Shown here one piece after another: positions 19,063-28,505 of a DNA stretch of 64,000 nt; position 1 is the first letter of the stretch; each line of letters begins with the position of its first letter. The stretch is taken from assembly GCA_963662675.2 (NCBI GenBank), contig CAXXHP010000005.1, positions 175,551-239,550 of the forward strand, given 5' to 3'. Both the position numbers and the translations under genes were made by a program. Under the pieces are notes generated by a model, which had not been told where the DNA came from, made no database searches, and was given only the letters and a program-made list of their open reading frames with translations. The DNA is from G963662675 sp963662675. GTDB taxonomy: Bacteria > Bacteroidota > Bacteroidia > Bacteroidales > Prolixibacteraceae.

Positions 19063-20406
19063 TTACAATCTTGCTTTAATCGCTTTGGTTTCTTCTTCGT
19101 AACCTGGTTTTTCAAGTAAGGCAAACATATTCTTCTTGTAAGCTTCAACTCCGGGTTGATCAAATGGATTAACATCTAACACGTATCCACTCATGCCACA
19201 GCCGATTTCAAAAAAGTAGAATAATTGACCCAAGTAATACTCATTCAATTGTGGTAATTCAATTTTAATATTAGGTACACCACCATCAATATGAGCAATC
19301 ATTGTTCCCAGCTCAGCCATTTTATTGACCTCATCAACACGCTTATTGGCCAAATAATTCAAGCCATCAAGATCAGCTTCGTCAGAAGGAACACGAACCT
19401 CACGGTCAGGGCTAGCAACAGAAATTACAGTTTCGAATAAAGTACGTTCTCCTTCCTGTATGTATTGCCCCATTGAGTGTAGGTCTGATGTATTATCAAC
19501 ACTAGCAGGGAAAATTCCTTTTCCTTCTTTTCCTTCACTCTCACCATACAATTGCTTCCACCATTCAGCAATAAAGTGCAGTTTAGGATTGTAGTTCACC
19601 ATGATTTCGATCTTCTTTCCGCTCTTATATAATTCATTGCGAACAGCTGCATATTGAGCAGCTAAGTTCTTTTCAAACGGAACATCAGGAGCTGAATTCT
19701 TTTCCATGTCAACCGCACCTTGCACCAAAGCACGGATATCAAATCCGGCAACAGCAATAGCAACTAACCCTACTGGAGTTAATACTGAATAACGACCACC
19801 TACGTCATCTGAAATCACATATGTTTTATACCCTTCAATAGTCGCTAATTTTCTTAATGCACCACGCGATTCATCGGTTATAGCAACAATACGAGATTTT
19901 GCCTCTTCCTTGCCGTATTTTTCTTCAATGTCTTGTTTTAACAAACGGAATGCCAGAGCAGGCTCAGTGGTTGTTCCTGATTTTGAGATCACTGCCATTG
20001 CGTATTCTTTGTTTTTTAACATTTCACGCAATTCATACAAATAATCTTCACTGATATTTTGCCCAGCAAAAACGATGTGTGGCATATCACTGCCCTTCAA
20101 ATGAGCAAAACTGTCAGATAATGCATCCAGCACTGCTTTGGATCCTAGATAAGACCCACCAATTCCAACAACAACAAAAATTTCAATTTTCTTAGACTGA
20201 AGTGCTTTTGCTGTAGCTTCATAGTCTGTTAAATCAGCTTCAGAAATAGATGTCGGCAAATTTACCCAACCCACAAAGTCGTTACCTTTTCCTGTCTTAT
20301 TGTGTAACGCTTCATTATGCTTTTTCAATTCTTCAGCATAACCATAAACAGCGTCTTTTGAAATAAAATCTAATGTTTTATCAAAATTTAACGAAATGTT
20401 TTTCAT
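19063..20406 (-). CDS. pgi: Glucose-6-phosphate isomerase
   Basis: Interconverts glucose-6-P and fructose-6-P. Family motifs are VVGIGGSYLGSKAVLDAL, the phosphate-binding ISKSGTTTEPALAFR, VGGRYSVLTPVG, the catalytic-base region GQYIQEGERTLFET and the C-terminal GVEAYKKNMF with its catalytic Lys. Its 447 residues match the short bacterial form. The ATG at 20406 (MKNISLNFDKTLDF) is chosen over one 12 codons upstream because it matches family N-termini. Order lysS-gpsA-pgi is shared with other Bacteroidia. A terminator follows. Confidence 0.95.
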   Translation of the reverse strand: MKNISLNFDKTLDFISKDAVYGYAEELKKHNEALHNKTGKGNDFVGWVNLPTSISEADLTDYEATAKALQSKKIEIFVVVGIGGSYLGSKAVLDALSDSFAHLKGSDMPHIVFAGQNISEDYLYELREMLKNKEYAMAVISKSGTTTEPALAFRLLKQDIEEKYGKEEAKSRIVAITDESRGALRKLATIEGYKTYVISDDVGGRYSVLTPVGLVAIAVAGFDIRALVQGAVDMEKNSAPDVPFEKNLAAQYAAVRNELYKSGKKIEIMVNYNPKLHFIAEWWKQLYGESEGKEGKGIFPASVDNTSDLHSMGQYIQEGERTLFETVISVASPDREVRVPSDEADLDGLNYLANKRVDEVNKMAELGTMIAHIDGGVPNIKIELPQLNEYYLGQLFYFFEIGCGMSGYVLDVNPFDQPGVEAYKKNMFALLEKPGYEEETKAIKARL

Positions 20407-20496
20407 ATGACTTTTATTTGTGTTTTTAGTTTTCACATGCACTCTTCAGATAATCATCCTCTGGGCCTGAGGACATTACACATTAAGCATGTTGTG

Positions 20497-21492
20497 TTAT
20501 CTTAATTTCTCGGTTAATTGACGTATTTCAATAGCCGGTACGGCATTCTCATATAAGATATTATAAACCGCCTCACAGATTGGAATATTCACTTTGTACT
20601 CCTCGTTAATCTCATGTATCGATTTAGTGGCATAATATCCTTCAGCCACCATGTGCATTTCCAACTGCGCAGAGCGGGTTGAATATCCTTTCCCGATCAT
20701 GGTGCCAAAGGTACGATTTCGGGAAAATTGAGAATATGCTGTGACTAATAAATCACCCAAATATGCAGAACTCTTAATATCACGATTTATTGGATGTACT
20801 TTATCCACAAATCGCTTTATTTCCTGTATCGCATTGGAAATAAGCACTGCCTGGAAATTATCGCCATAGCGTAACCCGTGTACAATTCCTGAAGCAATCG
20901 CAATAATGTTCTTTAAAACAGATGCATATTCGGTTCCAAAGATATCATCTGACACATGTGAACGTATATAAGGGCACTCTAGCTTAAAAGCAAAATCGCG
21001 AGCTCTTTTTACATCCGAACAAGCCACGGTCAGATAAGAAAGTCGTTCCAGAGCCACTTCCTCTGCATGACAAGGACCAACAATTACACCAATCCGTTCA
21101 AAAGGAATTTTATATTTATGATGTAAATATTGTCCTACAATCTGGTTGCCTTCCGGAACAATTCCTTTAATGGCAGAGACGACATACTTGCTGTTAATTT
21201 CAACATTAAGACCAGACAAAGACTGATCTAAAAAAGCAGAAGGTATTGCAAGTATGATAACATCTGATTGCTCAGCGATCTGATTAAGATCATCAAAGAA
21301 GTCAATTCGGCCAATGTCAAACTCCACACCCCTTAAGTAACTGGGGTTGTGCTTATACCGCTTAAACTGCTCGATGCTGTCTGGATTTCGAAAATACCAG
21401 TTTAGACGTTCAACATTGTTGAGGAGTATTTTCGCCAAGGCCGTTGCCCAGCTTCCTCCCCCTATGATTGCTATTTTCGGTTCAGTATGCAT
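20497..21492 (-). CDS. gpsA: NAD(P)H-dependent glycerol-3-phosphate dehydrogenase
   Basis: Reduces dihydroxyacetone phosphate to sn-glycerol-3-phosphate for phospholipid synthesis. The Rossmann motif IIGGGSWATALAKILL, the SAIKGIVPEG segment, the IVGPCHAEEVA loop and the catalytic Lys within EYASVLKNIIAIASGIV are all visible. At 331 residues it is normal. It starts 16 nt after the lysS stop and is presumably co-transcribed with lysS. Confidence 0.95.
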   Translation of the reverse strand: MHTEPKIAIIGGGSWATALAKILLNNVERLNWYFRNPDSIEQFKRYKHNPSYLRGVEFDIGRIDFFDDLNQIAEQSDVIILAIPSAFLDQSLSGLNVEINSKYVVSAIKGIVPEGNQIVGQYLHHKYKIPFERIGVIVGPCHAEEVALERLSYLTVACSDVKRARDFAFKLECPYIRSHVSDDIFGTEYASVLKNIIAIASGIVHGLRYGDNFQAVLISNAIQEIKRFVDKVHPINRDIKSSAYLGDLLVTAYSQFSRNRTFGTMIGKGYSTRSAQLEMHMVAEGYYATKSIHEINEEYKVNIPICEAVYNILYENAVPAIEIRQLTEKLR

Positions 21493-21508
21493 AATTTTGA
21501 AACGCAGG

Positions 21509-23230
21509 CTACCCTAGCCATTGTTTTACATTTTCAATGGATGGATTTTCCAAGCCTAGTTTATTTTTTTTATTATAGCCACAAAGGTCGTTAAAGAACT
21601 TTCCTGGCTTAACCTCTTTGAGAGTTTCAGTCTTTTTGAAACCCATTTTTTTGACAACCTCAACCCAATCAGTTGGGATCCCCAAAGCTACAAATTTTTC
21701 ATCGGCATCAATCTCGACCTTTTTCTCTGGTTTCATCTGTGGAAAGAAAAGAACATCCTGAATGGATGGACTATTGGTCATGAACATAGTCAGACGGTCA
21801 ATGCCAATCCCCATCCCTGATGTTGGGGGCATGCCATATTCCAGAGCAAGAAGAAAATCTTGATCAATAAACATAGCCTCATCATCTCCTTTTTCAGTCA
21901 GCTTCAATTGGTCCTCAAAACGCTCACGCTGATCAATTGGATCATTCAACTCAGAATAAGCATTTGCCAATTCTTTGCCATTAACCATTAACTCAAACCG
22001 TTCTGTAACTTCCGGATTTTCACGATGTTTCTTCGTCAAAGGAGACATTTCCACAGGATAATCAATGATGAATGTAGGTTGGATGTAGTTGTGCTCACAC
22101 TTTTCACCAAAGATTTCATCTATCAATTTGCCTTTCCCCATGCTCGGATCCGTTTCGATTTCCAGTTTGTCGCAAATCTCACGTAATTCTAATTCTGTTT
22201 TTCCGGCAATATCATAACCAGTATATTCTTTAATAGCTTCGTACATCGTCACACGAGGATATGGCCGTTTAAAGTCGATCAACTTGTCGCCTACCTGAAT
22301 CTCTGTTTTACCATGTAATGCCAAAGCAACGCGCTCAACCATATCTTCTGTGAAATTCATCATCCACTTATAATCTTTATAAGCAACATAAATCTCCATT
22401 ACCGTAAATTCAGGATTATGAGTTCTATCCATCCCTTCATTGCGAAAATCTTTGGCAAATTCATAAACACCATCAAAACCACCAACAATTAACCGCTTTA
22501 GATAAAGCTCGTTGGCAATACGCAAGTATAATGGGATGTTTAGTGAATTATGGTGTGTTTTAAATGGCCGTGCAGCAGCTCCTCCCGGAATTGCTTGCAA
22601 AATTGGTGTCTCAACTTCCAGATATCCCTGTTCGTTGAACATTTCTCGCATGGTATTGATAATCTTTGTTCGCTTCAGGAAAACGTCTTTCACATGTGGA
22701 TTGACCACTAAATCAACATACCGTTGGCGATATCGTTGCTCAATATCTGTAAATGTATCATATGATTTGCCATCTTTCTCTTTAACTACAGGAAGAGGAT
22801 GTAAAGACTTACTAAGCAACTTGAATTCAGTCACATGGATTGACTTCTCACCTACCTGAGTAGTAAAAGCATAACCCTTTACGCCAATAAAGTCGCCAAT
22901 ATCCAAAAGCTTCTTAAAAACCTCATTATACATCGATTTATCTTCCCCAAGACAAATTTCATCGCGATTAAAATACATTTGAATCCGACCGGTTTCATCC
23001 TGCAACTCAGCAAATGAAGCTTTCCCCATAATCCTTCGGCTCATTATGCGACCTGCTAAAACAACTTCCTGAAAGTTTCCTTTTTCAGGGTCGAACTCTA
23101 ACTTAACATCTGCTGTTTTGGTATTTACAGGATATTCTTCGGCGGGATATGGATCAATACCCAACTCACGTAACTTTGCCAATGAATCCCTTCGAATTAG
23201 TTCCTGCTCACTAAGCTCTGCTATACTCAT
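21509..23230 (-). CDS. lysS: Lysyl-tRNA synthetase, class II
   Basis: Charges tRNA-Lys. An N-terminal OB-fold anticodon domain (about 55-160) is followed by the class II core with motif 1 region LEVETPILQAIPGGAAARPF, motif 2 FRNEGMDRTHNPEFTVMEIY and motif 3 GMGIGIDRLTMF. A C-terminal extension of about 80 residues after motif 3 is typical of Bacteroidota LysS. The ATG at 23230 (MSIAELSEQELIRRD) is chosen. The frame is open to a TTG at 23284, but the -7 promoter box at 23273-23280 lies inside that extension, so it cannot be translated from this promoter. Confidence 0.96.
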   Translation of the reverse strand: MSIAELSEQELIRRDSLAKLRELGIDPYPAEEYPVNTKTADVKLEFDPEKGNFQEVVLAGRIMSRRIMGKASFAELQDETGRIQMYFNRDEICLGEDKSMYNEVFKKLLDIGDFIGVKGYAFTTQVGEKSIHVTEFKLLSKSLHPLPVVKEKDGKSYDTFTDIEQRYRQRYVDLVVNPHVKDVFLKRTKIINTMREMFNEQGYLEVETPILQAIPGGAAARPFKTHHNSLNIPLYLRIANELYLKRLIVGGFDGVYEFAKDFRNEGMDRTHNPEFTVMEIYVAYKDYKWMMNFTEDMVERVALALHGKTEIQVGDKLIDFKRPYPRVTMYEAIKEYTGYDIAGKTELELREICDKLEIETDPSMGKGKLIDEIFGEKCEHNYIQPTFIIDYPVEMSPLTKKHRENPEVTERFELMVNGKELANAYSELNDPIDQRERFEDQLKLTEKGDDEAMFIDQDFLLALEYGMPPTSGMGIGIDRLTMFMTNSPSIQDVLFFPQMKPEKKVEIDADEKFVALGIPTDWVEVVKKMGFKKTETLKEVKPGKFFNDLCGYNKKNKLGLENPSIENVKQWLG

Positions 23231-23272
23231 TTGGTAATATCTGTTTTCAATTTGGTACGAAAAAAATATCTG

Positions 23273-23280
23273 CAAAGATA
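23273..23280 (-). promoter_or_regulatory. -7 promoter box for lysS
   Basis: The reverse strand reads TATCTTTG, an exact TAnnTTTG match, 42 nt before the lysS ATG at 23230. It decides the start codon of lysS. Confidence 0.65.
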
Positions 23281-23487
23281 ACAAAGAAATGTTTACTCCC
23301 TATTGAAAAGCCATGCCAAAACTAAAGCAAACATTATCAATTGTTTATAATTTACATCTTCGTGTTAATAATTTAATCTGTCAGCTAATGATTTGACCGG
23401 TTGAAATTTAGACCCGATAAAAACAGGATAATCGGATGCGCATCAATCATGACCCAAATTTTCCTTTCTATATCAACGTTCATTTTT

Positions 23488-23495
23488 TATCTTTG
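23488..23495 (+). promoter_or_regulatory. -7 promoter box for recJ
   Basis: TATCTTTG, an exact TAnnTTTG match, lies 43 nt before the preferred recJ ATG (23539). The expected transcript start is near 23502. Confidence 0.6.
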
Positions 23496-23538
23496 AGTAA
23501 TTTAAGTAAGCTAATTAACCGTGGCTGTAGCGATAGGA

Positions 23539-25260
23539 ATGGACAAAATCTGGAAAGTCAAAGAAGTAGGAGATAGTAATGTAATCAAGCATTTATCAGC
23601 AGCACTGAATGTTAATATGGTTATTGGAAACCTTTTAGCACAACGAGGCATTACCTCATTCCAGGAAGCCAAATCATTTTTTCGACCAAAACTTTCCGAT
23701 CTGCACAGCCCTTTCCTGATGAAGGACATGGATAAAGCAGTTGCCCGCCTAGAGAAAGCAATCACAAATCAGGAAAAAGTGCTTATTTATGGAGACTACG
23801 ATGTTGACGGAACAACTTCTGTTGCTCTTATGTATCAATTCCTTCGGACACGAATAAAAAACCTTGATTATTATATTCCGGATCGCTATTCCGAAGGCTA
23901 CGGCATTTCACCCCGAAGCATTGAATATGCAGCCGAGGAGAAATTCTCTTTGGTAATTGTGTTGGACTGTGGAATCAAGGCCATTGAAAAAATTAAGCAA
24001 GCTAAAAGCAAAGGAATTGACTTCATCATCTGTGATCACCACAACCCAGATGAAGAAATTCCGGATGCAGTTGCTGTCCTCGATCCAAAGAGAACTGATT
24101 GCAACTATCCATACAAAGATCTTTCTGGGTGCGGAGTTGGCTTTAAACTGGCACAAGCTTACACGATTAAAAATGACATCCCTGTTGTTGAGCTTTACGA
24201 CTTACTCGACTTGGTGGTTGTCAGTATTGCTTCGGATATTGTTCCGGTTACTGGAGAAAATAGGGTACTTGCACATTATGGACTGAAAAAACTAAGCTCA
24301 AACCCTAGCTTAGGACTGAAAACTATTATCGGGCTTGCAGGACTTGATGGACAAAATATTTCTATCAGCGATATTGTATTTAAAATCGGACCTCGATTAA
24401 ATGCTTCAGGCCGAATAGAACACGGGAAAAAATCAGTTGAGATACTTGTAGTAAACGACGAGAAGCAATCTATTGATCTGGGTGATGAAATAGACTCGTA
24501 CAATGAAATACGAAAAACACTAGACCGAGACATTACGCAAGAAGCGTTGGATATGATTGCTCACGACCCGGTTCAAACGGAAAGAAGTGCGACTGTACTG
24601 TATAATCGTGATTGGCACAAAGGTGTTGTTGGAATTGTAGCCTCAAGATTAACGGAGCACTATTATCGCCCTACCATTATTTTAACTGAATCGAATGGGC
24701 TTGCAACCGGCTCTGCTCGTTCTGTAAAAGATTTTGACCTCTACGAAGCCATTGGCCAATGCAGCGATTTACTTGAGTCATACGGAGGACATATGTATGC
24801 TGCTGGGCTAACAATGAAACTTGATAACATTCCGGCATTTACACGTCGTTTTGAGGAAATTGTTGAAAATTCGATTGAAGAATCTCAAAGAACAGAAACG
24901 CTTGAACAAGATGCAAAAATTCAGCTTTCAGATATTACTCCAAAATTCTACAAAATATTAAAACAGTTCGAGCCTTTTGGTCCACACAATATGACGCCAC
25001 TGTTTCTCACTGAAAATGTACTTGACAATGGCACTAGCCGTTGTGTAGGAAGAAACATGGAACACTTAAAACTTGATTTGGTAGAACCAACATTTAACTC
25101 CTCTGTTTTCCCGGCTATCGCATTTAATCAAGCGAAGCACTACGAAGCAATTAGTCAGGGATTGCCTTTTGATATTTGCTATTCCATTGCAGAAAATGAG
25201 TTCAGGGGAAAAACAAACCTACAGCTGTATATTCGGGATATCTCTGCGAAAATTTATTAG
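23539..25260 (+). CDS. recJ: Single-stranded-DNA-specific 5'-3' exonuclease RecJ
   Basis: RecJ degrades single-stranded DNA in RecF-pathway recombination and mismatch/base-excision repair. DHH-family motifs in order are YGDYDVDGTTSVALM (motif I), VLDCGIKA (II), ICDHHNPDEE (III, the DHH) and LLDLVVVSIASDIVP (IV), then the DHHA1 region with GVVGIVASRL and SYGGHMYAAGLTM. An OB-fold follows near the C-terminus. About 573 residues is full length. The ATG at 23539 (MDKIWKVKE) is preferred to a GTG at 23521. A terminator-like hairpin follows the stop. Confidence 0.95.
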   Translation: MDKIWKVKEVGDSNVIKHLSAALNVNMVIGNLLAQRGITSFQEAKSFFRPKLSDLHSPFLMKDMDKAVARLEKAITNQEKVLIYGDYDVDGTTSVALMYQFLRTRIKNLDYYIPDRYSEGYGISPRSIEYAAEEKFSLVIVLDCGIKAIEKIKQAKSKGIDFIICDHHNPDEEIPDAVAVLDPKRTDCNYPYKDLSGCGVGFKLAQAYTIKNDIPVVELYDLLDLVVVSIASDIVPVTGENRVLAHYGLKKLSSNPSLGLKTIIGLAGLDGQNISISDIVFKIGPRLNASGRIEHGKKSVEILVVNDEKQSIDLGDEIDSYNEIRKTLDRDITQEALDMIAHDPVQTERSATVLYNRDWHKGVVGIVASRLTEHYYRPTIILTESNGLATGSARSVKDFDLYEAIGQCSDLLESYGGHMYAAGLTMKLDNIPAFTRRFEEIVENSIEESQRTETLEQDAKIQLSDITPKFYKILKQFEPFGPHNMTPLFLTENVLDNGTSRCVGRNMEHLKLDLVEPTFNSSVFPAIAFNQAKHYEAISQGLPFDICYSIAENEFRGKTNLQLYIRDISAKIY

Positions 25261-25285
25261 CCTCCAGAAATCACACAAGCAGTCA

Positions 25286-25322
25286 CTCTCAAATAGTTTG
25301 AGAGAAGTCTTTTCTTGCTTTT
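25286..25322 (+). terminator. Terminator-like hairpin after recJ
   Basis: CTCTCAAA and TTTGAGAG form an 8-bp perfect stem (25286-25293 with 25297-25304) with a 3-nt loop, followed by a T-rich tract (AAGTCTTTTCTTGCTTTTTC). The U-run is interrupted, so efficiency is uncertain. The same region ends the converging DUF4251 gene. Confidence 0.6.
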
Positions 25323-25841
25323 TCAATCATTAAAACTATTTAATTGAGGTAATGCCACTATTGTACCATGATATGTAATTGCTTGCTTCCGGTTTGATGT
25401 TATATGAGCATACGCACAGCCACTCAAACTCGTAGAAATCCTAATCTTGTAGTTATCATTAACTGTTTTAACCTCAATGTCAATCAGGAAAACTTTTTTC
25501 TTCTCCTCATATTTCACATCAATACTAGTCGCTTCCTCCTTAAATTTAATGCCGCCATCAGCATTCCCATAGTCGGCCTGATATACCCTCCCAAAATAAG
25601 GAAACCATGCCTCTACCATCATATTGTCTACTGTCAAGTCATAATATGAAGTGAAATTCACCGTCGATCCTGAAAGCGGATTTGCAGATCTTGCCTCAAA
25701 GGCGAACTGTCTGCTTTCAATTAGCTCAATAACCTCCACTTCCCTTTGCGCTTTTCGCTCTTTTGCTGTCAGTCTCTGCGCATAACCACAATTCGCCCCT
25801 AACAACACAACAAGAATCAAAGAAATAATAGTTTTCATCAC
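25323..25841 (-). CDS. Secreted DUF4251 protein
   Basis: A 172-residue protein with a signal peptide (MMKTIISLILVVLLGANCGYA, cleavage after about residue 21), then a charged stretch rich in Lys/Arg/Glu. The body matches the Bacteroidota DUF4251 family: the FEARSANPLSGSTVNFTSYYDLTVDNM region, a YFGRVYQADYGNADGGIKF strand pair and the late ISTSLSGCAYAHITSNRKQAITYHG. The function of the family is unknown; the fold is probably a periplasmic beta-sandwich. No operon partner is visible. Confidence 0.85.
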   Translation of the reverse strand: MMKTIISLILVVLLGANCGYAQRLTAKERKAQREVEVIELIESRQFAFEARSANPLSGSTVNFTSYYDLTVDNMMVEAWFPYFGRVYQADYGNADGGIKFKEEATSIDVKYEEKKKVFLIDIEVKTVNDNYKIRISTSLSGCAYAHITSNRKQAITYHGTIVALPQLNSFND

Positions 25842-26081
25842 TTACAGGTTTTGATAATCTTTTACGAAAGACTAAACAAAATAGATTCTTAAACATTTAT
25901 GTCTGTCAGCATCGGAATGGCTGATTATACCAGAGGTTAACTAAAAACAAGAGACCACTCGAGCTCAATATTCGACTTATCTGTTCTTATATGAAAATAA
26001 AAACAAAGAGGCAGCCGGAATAAACGATCTCACCTAAAAACAATCTAAAATGAGATACAATCCTATAAAACGTAGAGCAAT

Positions 26082-28493
26082 ATGAAAAATTTAATTCTTA
26101 CTATTTTGCTATTCGCAATTTCAAATACATTGATCGCTCAAAATGGAGCAACCATATCAGGCAGAATATTAGACAATGGCACAAGCCAGGCTCTCCCTTT
26201 TACCACCATTAGCATACTTCTGAACAACCAAACTATTGGAGGCGCCATTGCGGACACAGAAGGTCGATTTGTCATTTCAGGGCTTGAAAATGGCAATTAT
26301 CTTATCCGATGTTCATTTGTTGGATATGCTGATTTTGAAACCTCCATTCTAATAGGAGAACTAAATAATAATTTTGACCTTGGGAAAATTGAACTTCAAC
26401 CTTCAGATGAAATCTTAGACGAAGTAATGGTGCAAGCAAAAAAAGAAATTCTTTCCTCAGAACTCGACAGAAAAACGTATACAGTCAGCACTAACATTGC
26501 ACAATCGGGAGGATCCGTAATGGATATCATGAAAACCATGCCTGGAATTACCCTTGATCAAGAGGGGAAGGTCATGCTTCGCGGAAGTGATAAAGTCATG
26601 ATCCTGATAGATGGAAAACAATCAAGTCTCACTGGTTTTGGAAATCAAAAAGGACTTGAGACAATTCCTTCATCCAATATTGAAAGTATTGAAATCATTA
26701 ATAATCCGTCAGCAAAATATGATGCTTCGGGCATGGCAGGAATCATCAATATCCTATATAAAAAAGAAAATGAAAATGGATGGAACGGAGATGCCAGTTT
26801 TAATTTTGGGCTTGGCACATTGGCAAAAGCAAAAAAAGACTTACCCACAGAACTGGGAAGTTACTCACTCAATCCCAAATACATCCCTGCACTTAACCTC
26901 AACTATAAAAACGAAAAAATACATTTCTTTTTGATGCCTGAAGCCATGCTCTTAAAGAATCTTCCGAACAATGAATTTACGACCCGAACATATAGTGATG
27001 GAACAGAAACGGCATCTCAGGTGCCTGAAAACCGAACTCAGCAACACTATATAATTAATGCCGGATTAGATTGGTATTTAGATGACGATAATACCGTTAC
27101 CATCTCTGGAGTTTATGATTGGGAAAGCCATGTTGACACCGCTCAGGTGCCATATATTAATTTGAATACTGGAGCCCGATACAGGTACTGGGCTTGGAAT
27201 GAAGAAGAAATAACAGGCTACATGAACTATTCCCTCAACTACAATCACCAATTTGCAGAACCGGGACATGAATTGGATTTGCATGCCCAATACACCAAGG
27301 GATGGGAAGATGAAAGCTATTACCTGAATGATAGCTCATCAATCAGACAAGGCAAAGATGCGACACACATTGTAGCAACGGAACACACAACAAGTATTTC
27401 TGCAGACTACGTAAAACCCTTACGTAGTGGACGAATAGAAAGTGGCACCAAACTGCAATGGAGACGTCTTCCGGTAGAGTACACAGTAACCCCTGGCACA
27501 AATTCAATCATTTACCCAAACATGGGAGATTGGTCTGACTGGGGTGAAGATATTTATGCAGCATATTTAAACTACGTTTATGAAAAACCTAGATTTGACA
27601 TTGAAGGTGGACTAAGAGCTGAATATACAAACGTTTTTTATACGATTGCTCCTGAAAACATTTACTATCCGAAAAATGATTCCTATGAATATTTCAAACT
27701 TTTCCCAAATATCAGGTTAACGGTTAAGTTAAATGAGCTGAATAGCATATCGGCCTTTTACAACCATCGTATAGACAGACCTGGCGAACCTGAACTGCGA
27801 ATATTCCCGAAGTATGATGATCCTGAATTATTAAAAGTCGGAAATCCATATCTTCGCCCACAATTTACACAAAGCTATGAGCTTGCTTACAAGAAACGAT
27901 GGGATGGCGGATCGTTATTCTTATCCGGTTACCACCGTATGATTGAAGATGCCTATCAACGTATTTATAGCATGGATGAATCAAACAATCAATATTCCAT
28001 TGTCAATAAAATCTATCAAAACACAGGGAATGCGACCAACACCGGACTTGAAGTAGTCTTTAGCCAGCGGGTAACAGAAGGTTGGGATTTATCGGGAAGT
28101 CTAAACTGGTATAATAACATCATTGACGCCTATCAAGGAACCTTATATTTCCCTTACGAAAGGATTTTTTCAATAAATGAATCAGACGATAACACGTGGG
28201 ATTTTAAACTGAATAATCAGATTGAGCTTCCTATGGGAATTCAAATACAACTTACCGGAATCTACTATGCGCCCAAATACATTCCTCAAGGGAAACAATT
28301 AGCTCGTTCGTCCATTGATCTGGGAATAAAAAAAGACGTAATTACCGGGAAAGGGGAGATCACTTTTTCCTTTAGTGATATCCTAAATGATTATAAAATC
28401 AGACAAGAAATTAGTGGAGACGGTTTTACGGCCGTATATCAAAACTACTATGAGACGCAGGTTGCAAAACTTGGATTTAAGTATAAGTTTTAA
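26082..28493 (+). CDS. TonB-dependent outer-membrane receptor (OMP_b-brl_3 type)
   Basis: 803 residues. Signal peptide (MKNLILTILLFAISNTLIAQ), then a carboxypeptidase-regulatory-like beta-sandwich (about 25-110: GATISGRILDNGTSQALPFTTI), a plug domain (about 115-225: VMDIMKTMPGITLD, KVMILIDGKQSSL, IESIEIINNPSAKYDASGMAGIINI) and a large beta-barrel ending in aromatic KLGFKYKF. This matches the Bacteroidota family that often handles peptides, siderophores or metals rather than glycans; no SusD partner follows, so a polysaccharide role is unlikely. The substrate is unknown. Its stop is 12 nt from the tail of the convergent dikinase-like gene. Confidence 0.88.
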   Translation: MKNLILTILLFAISNTLIAQNGATISGRILDNGTSQALPFTTISILLNNQTIGGAIADTEGRFVISGLENGNYLIRCSFVGYADFETSILIGELNNNFDLGKIELQPSDEILDEVMVQAKKEILSSELDRKTYTVSTNIAQSGGSVMDIMKTMPGITLDQEGKVMLRGSDKVMILIDGKQSSLTGFGNQKGLETIPSSNIESIEIINNPSAKYDASGMAGIINILYKKENENGWNGDASFNFGLGTLAKAKKDLPTELGSYSLNPKYIPALNLNYKNEKIHFFLMPEAMLLKNLPNNEFTTRTYSDGTETASQVPENRTQQHYIINAGLDWYLDDDNTVTISGVYDWESHVDTAQVPYINLNTGARYRYWAWNEEEITGYMNYSLNYNHQFAEPGHELDLHAQYTKGWEDESYYLNDSSSIRQGKDATHIVATEHTTSISADYVKPLRSGRIESGTKLQWRRLPVEYTVTPGTNSIIYPNMGDWSDWGEDIYAAYLNYVYEKPRFDIEGGLRAEYTNVFYTIAPENIYYPKNDSYEYFKLFPNIRLTVKLNELNSISAFYNHRIDRPGEPELRIFPKYDDPELLKVGNPYLRPQFTQSYELAYKKRWDGGSLFLSGYHRMIEDAYQRIYSMDESNNQYSIVNKIYQNTGNATNTGLEVVFSQRVTEGWDLSGSLNWYNNIIDAYQGTLYFPYERIFSINESDDNTWDFKLNNQIELPMGIQIQLTGIYYAPKYIPQGKQLARSSIDLGIKKDVITGKGEITFSFSDILNDYKIRQEISGDGFTAVYQNYYETQVAKLGFKYKF

Positions 28494-28505
28494 TTTTAAA
28501 TCCCA

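Larger units (their letters stand above)
23231..23538. other. Divergent intergenic region between lysS and recJ
   Basis: About 308 nt holding the two outward promoter boxes reported separately (23273-23280 minus, 23488-23495 plus). Otherwise it is AT-rich, with no ORF, tRNA or convincing hairpin. Confidence 0.5.
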
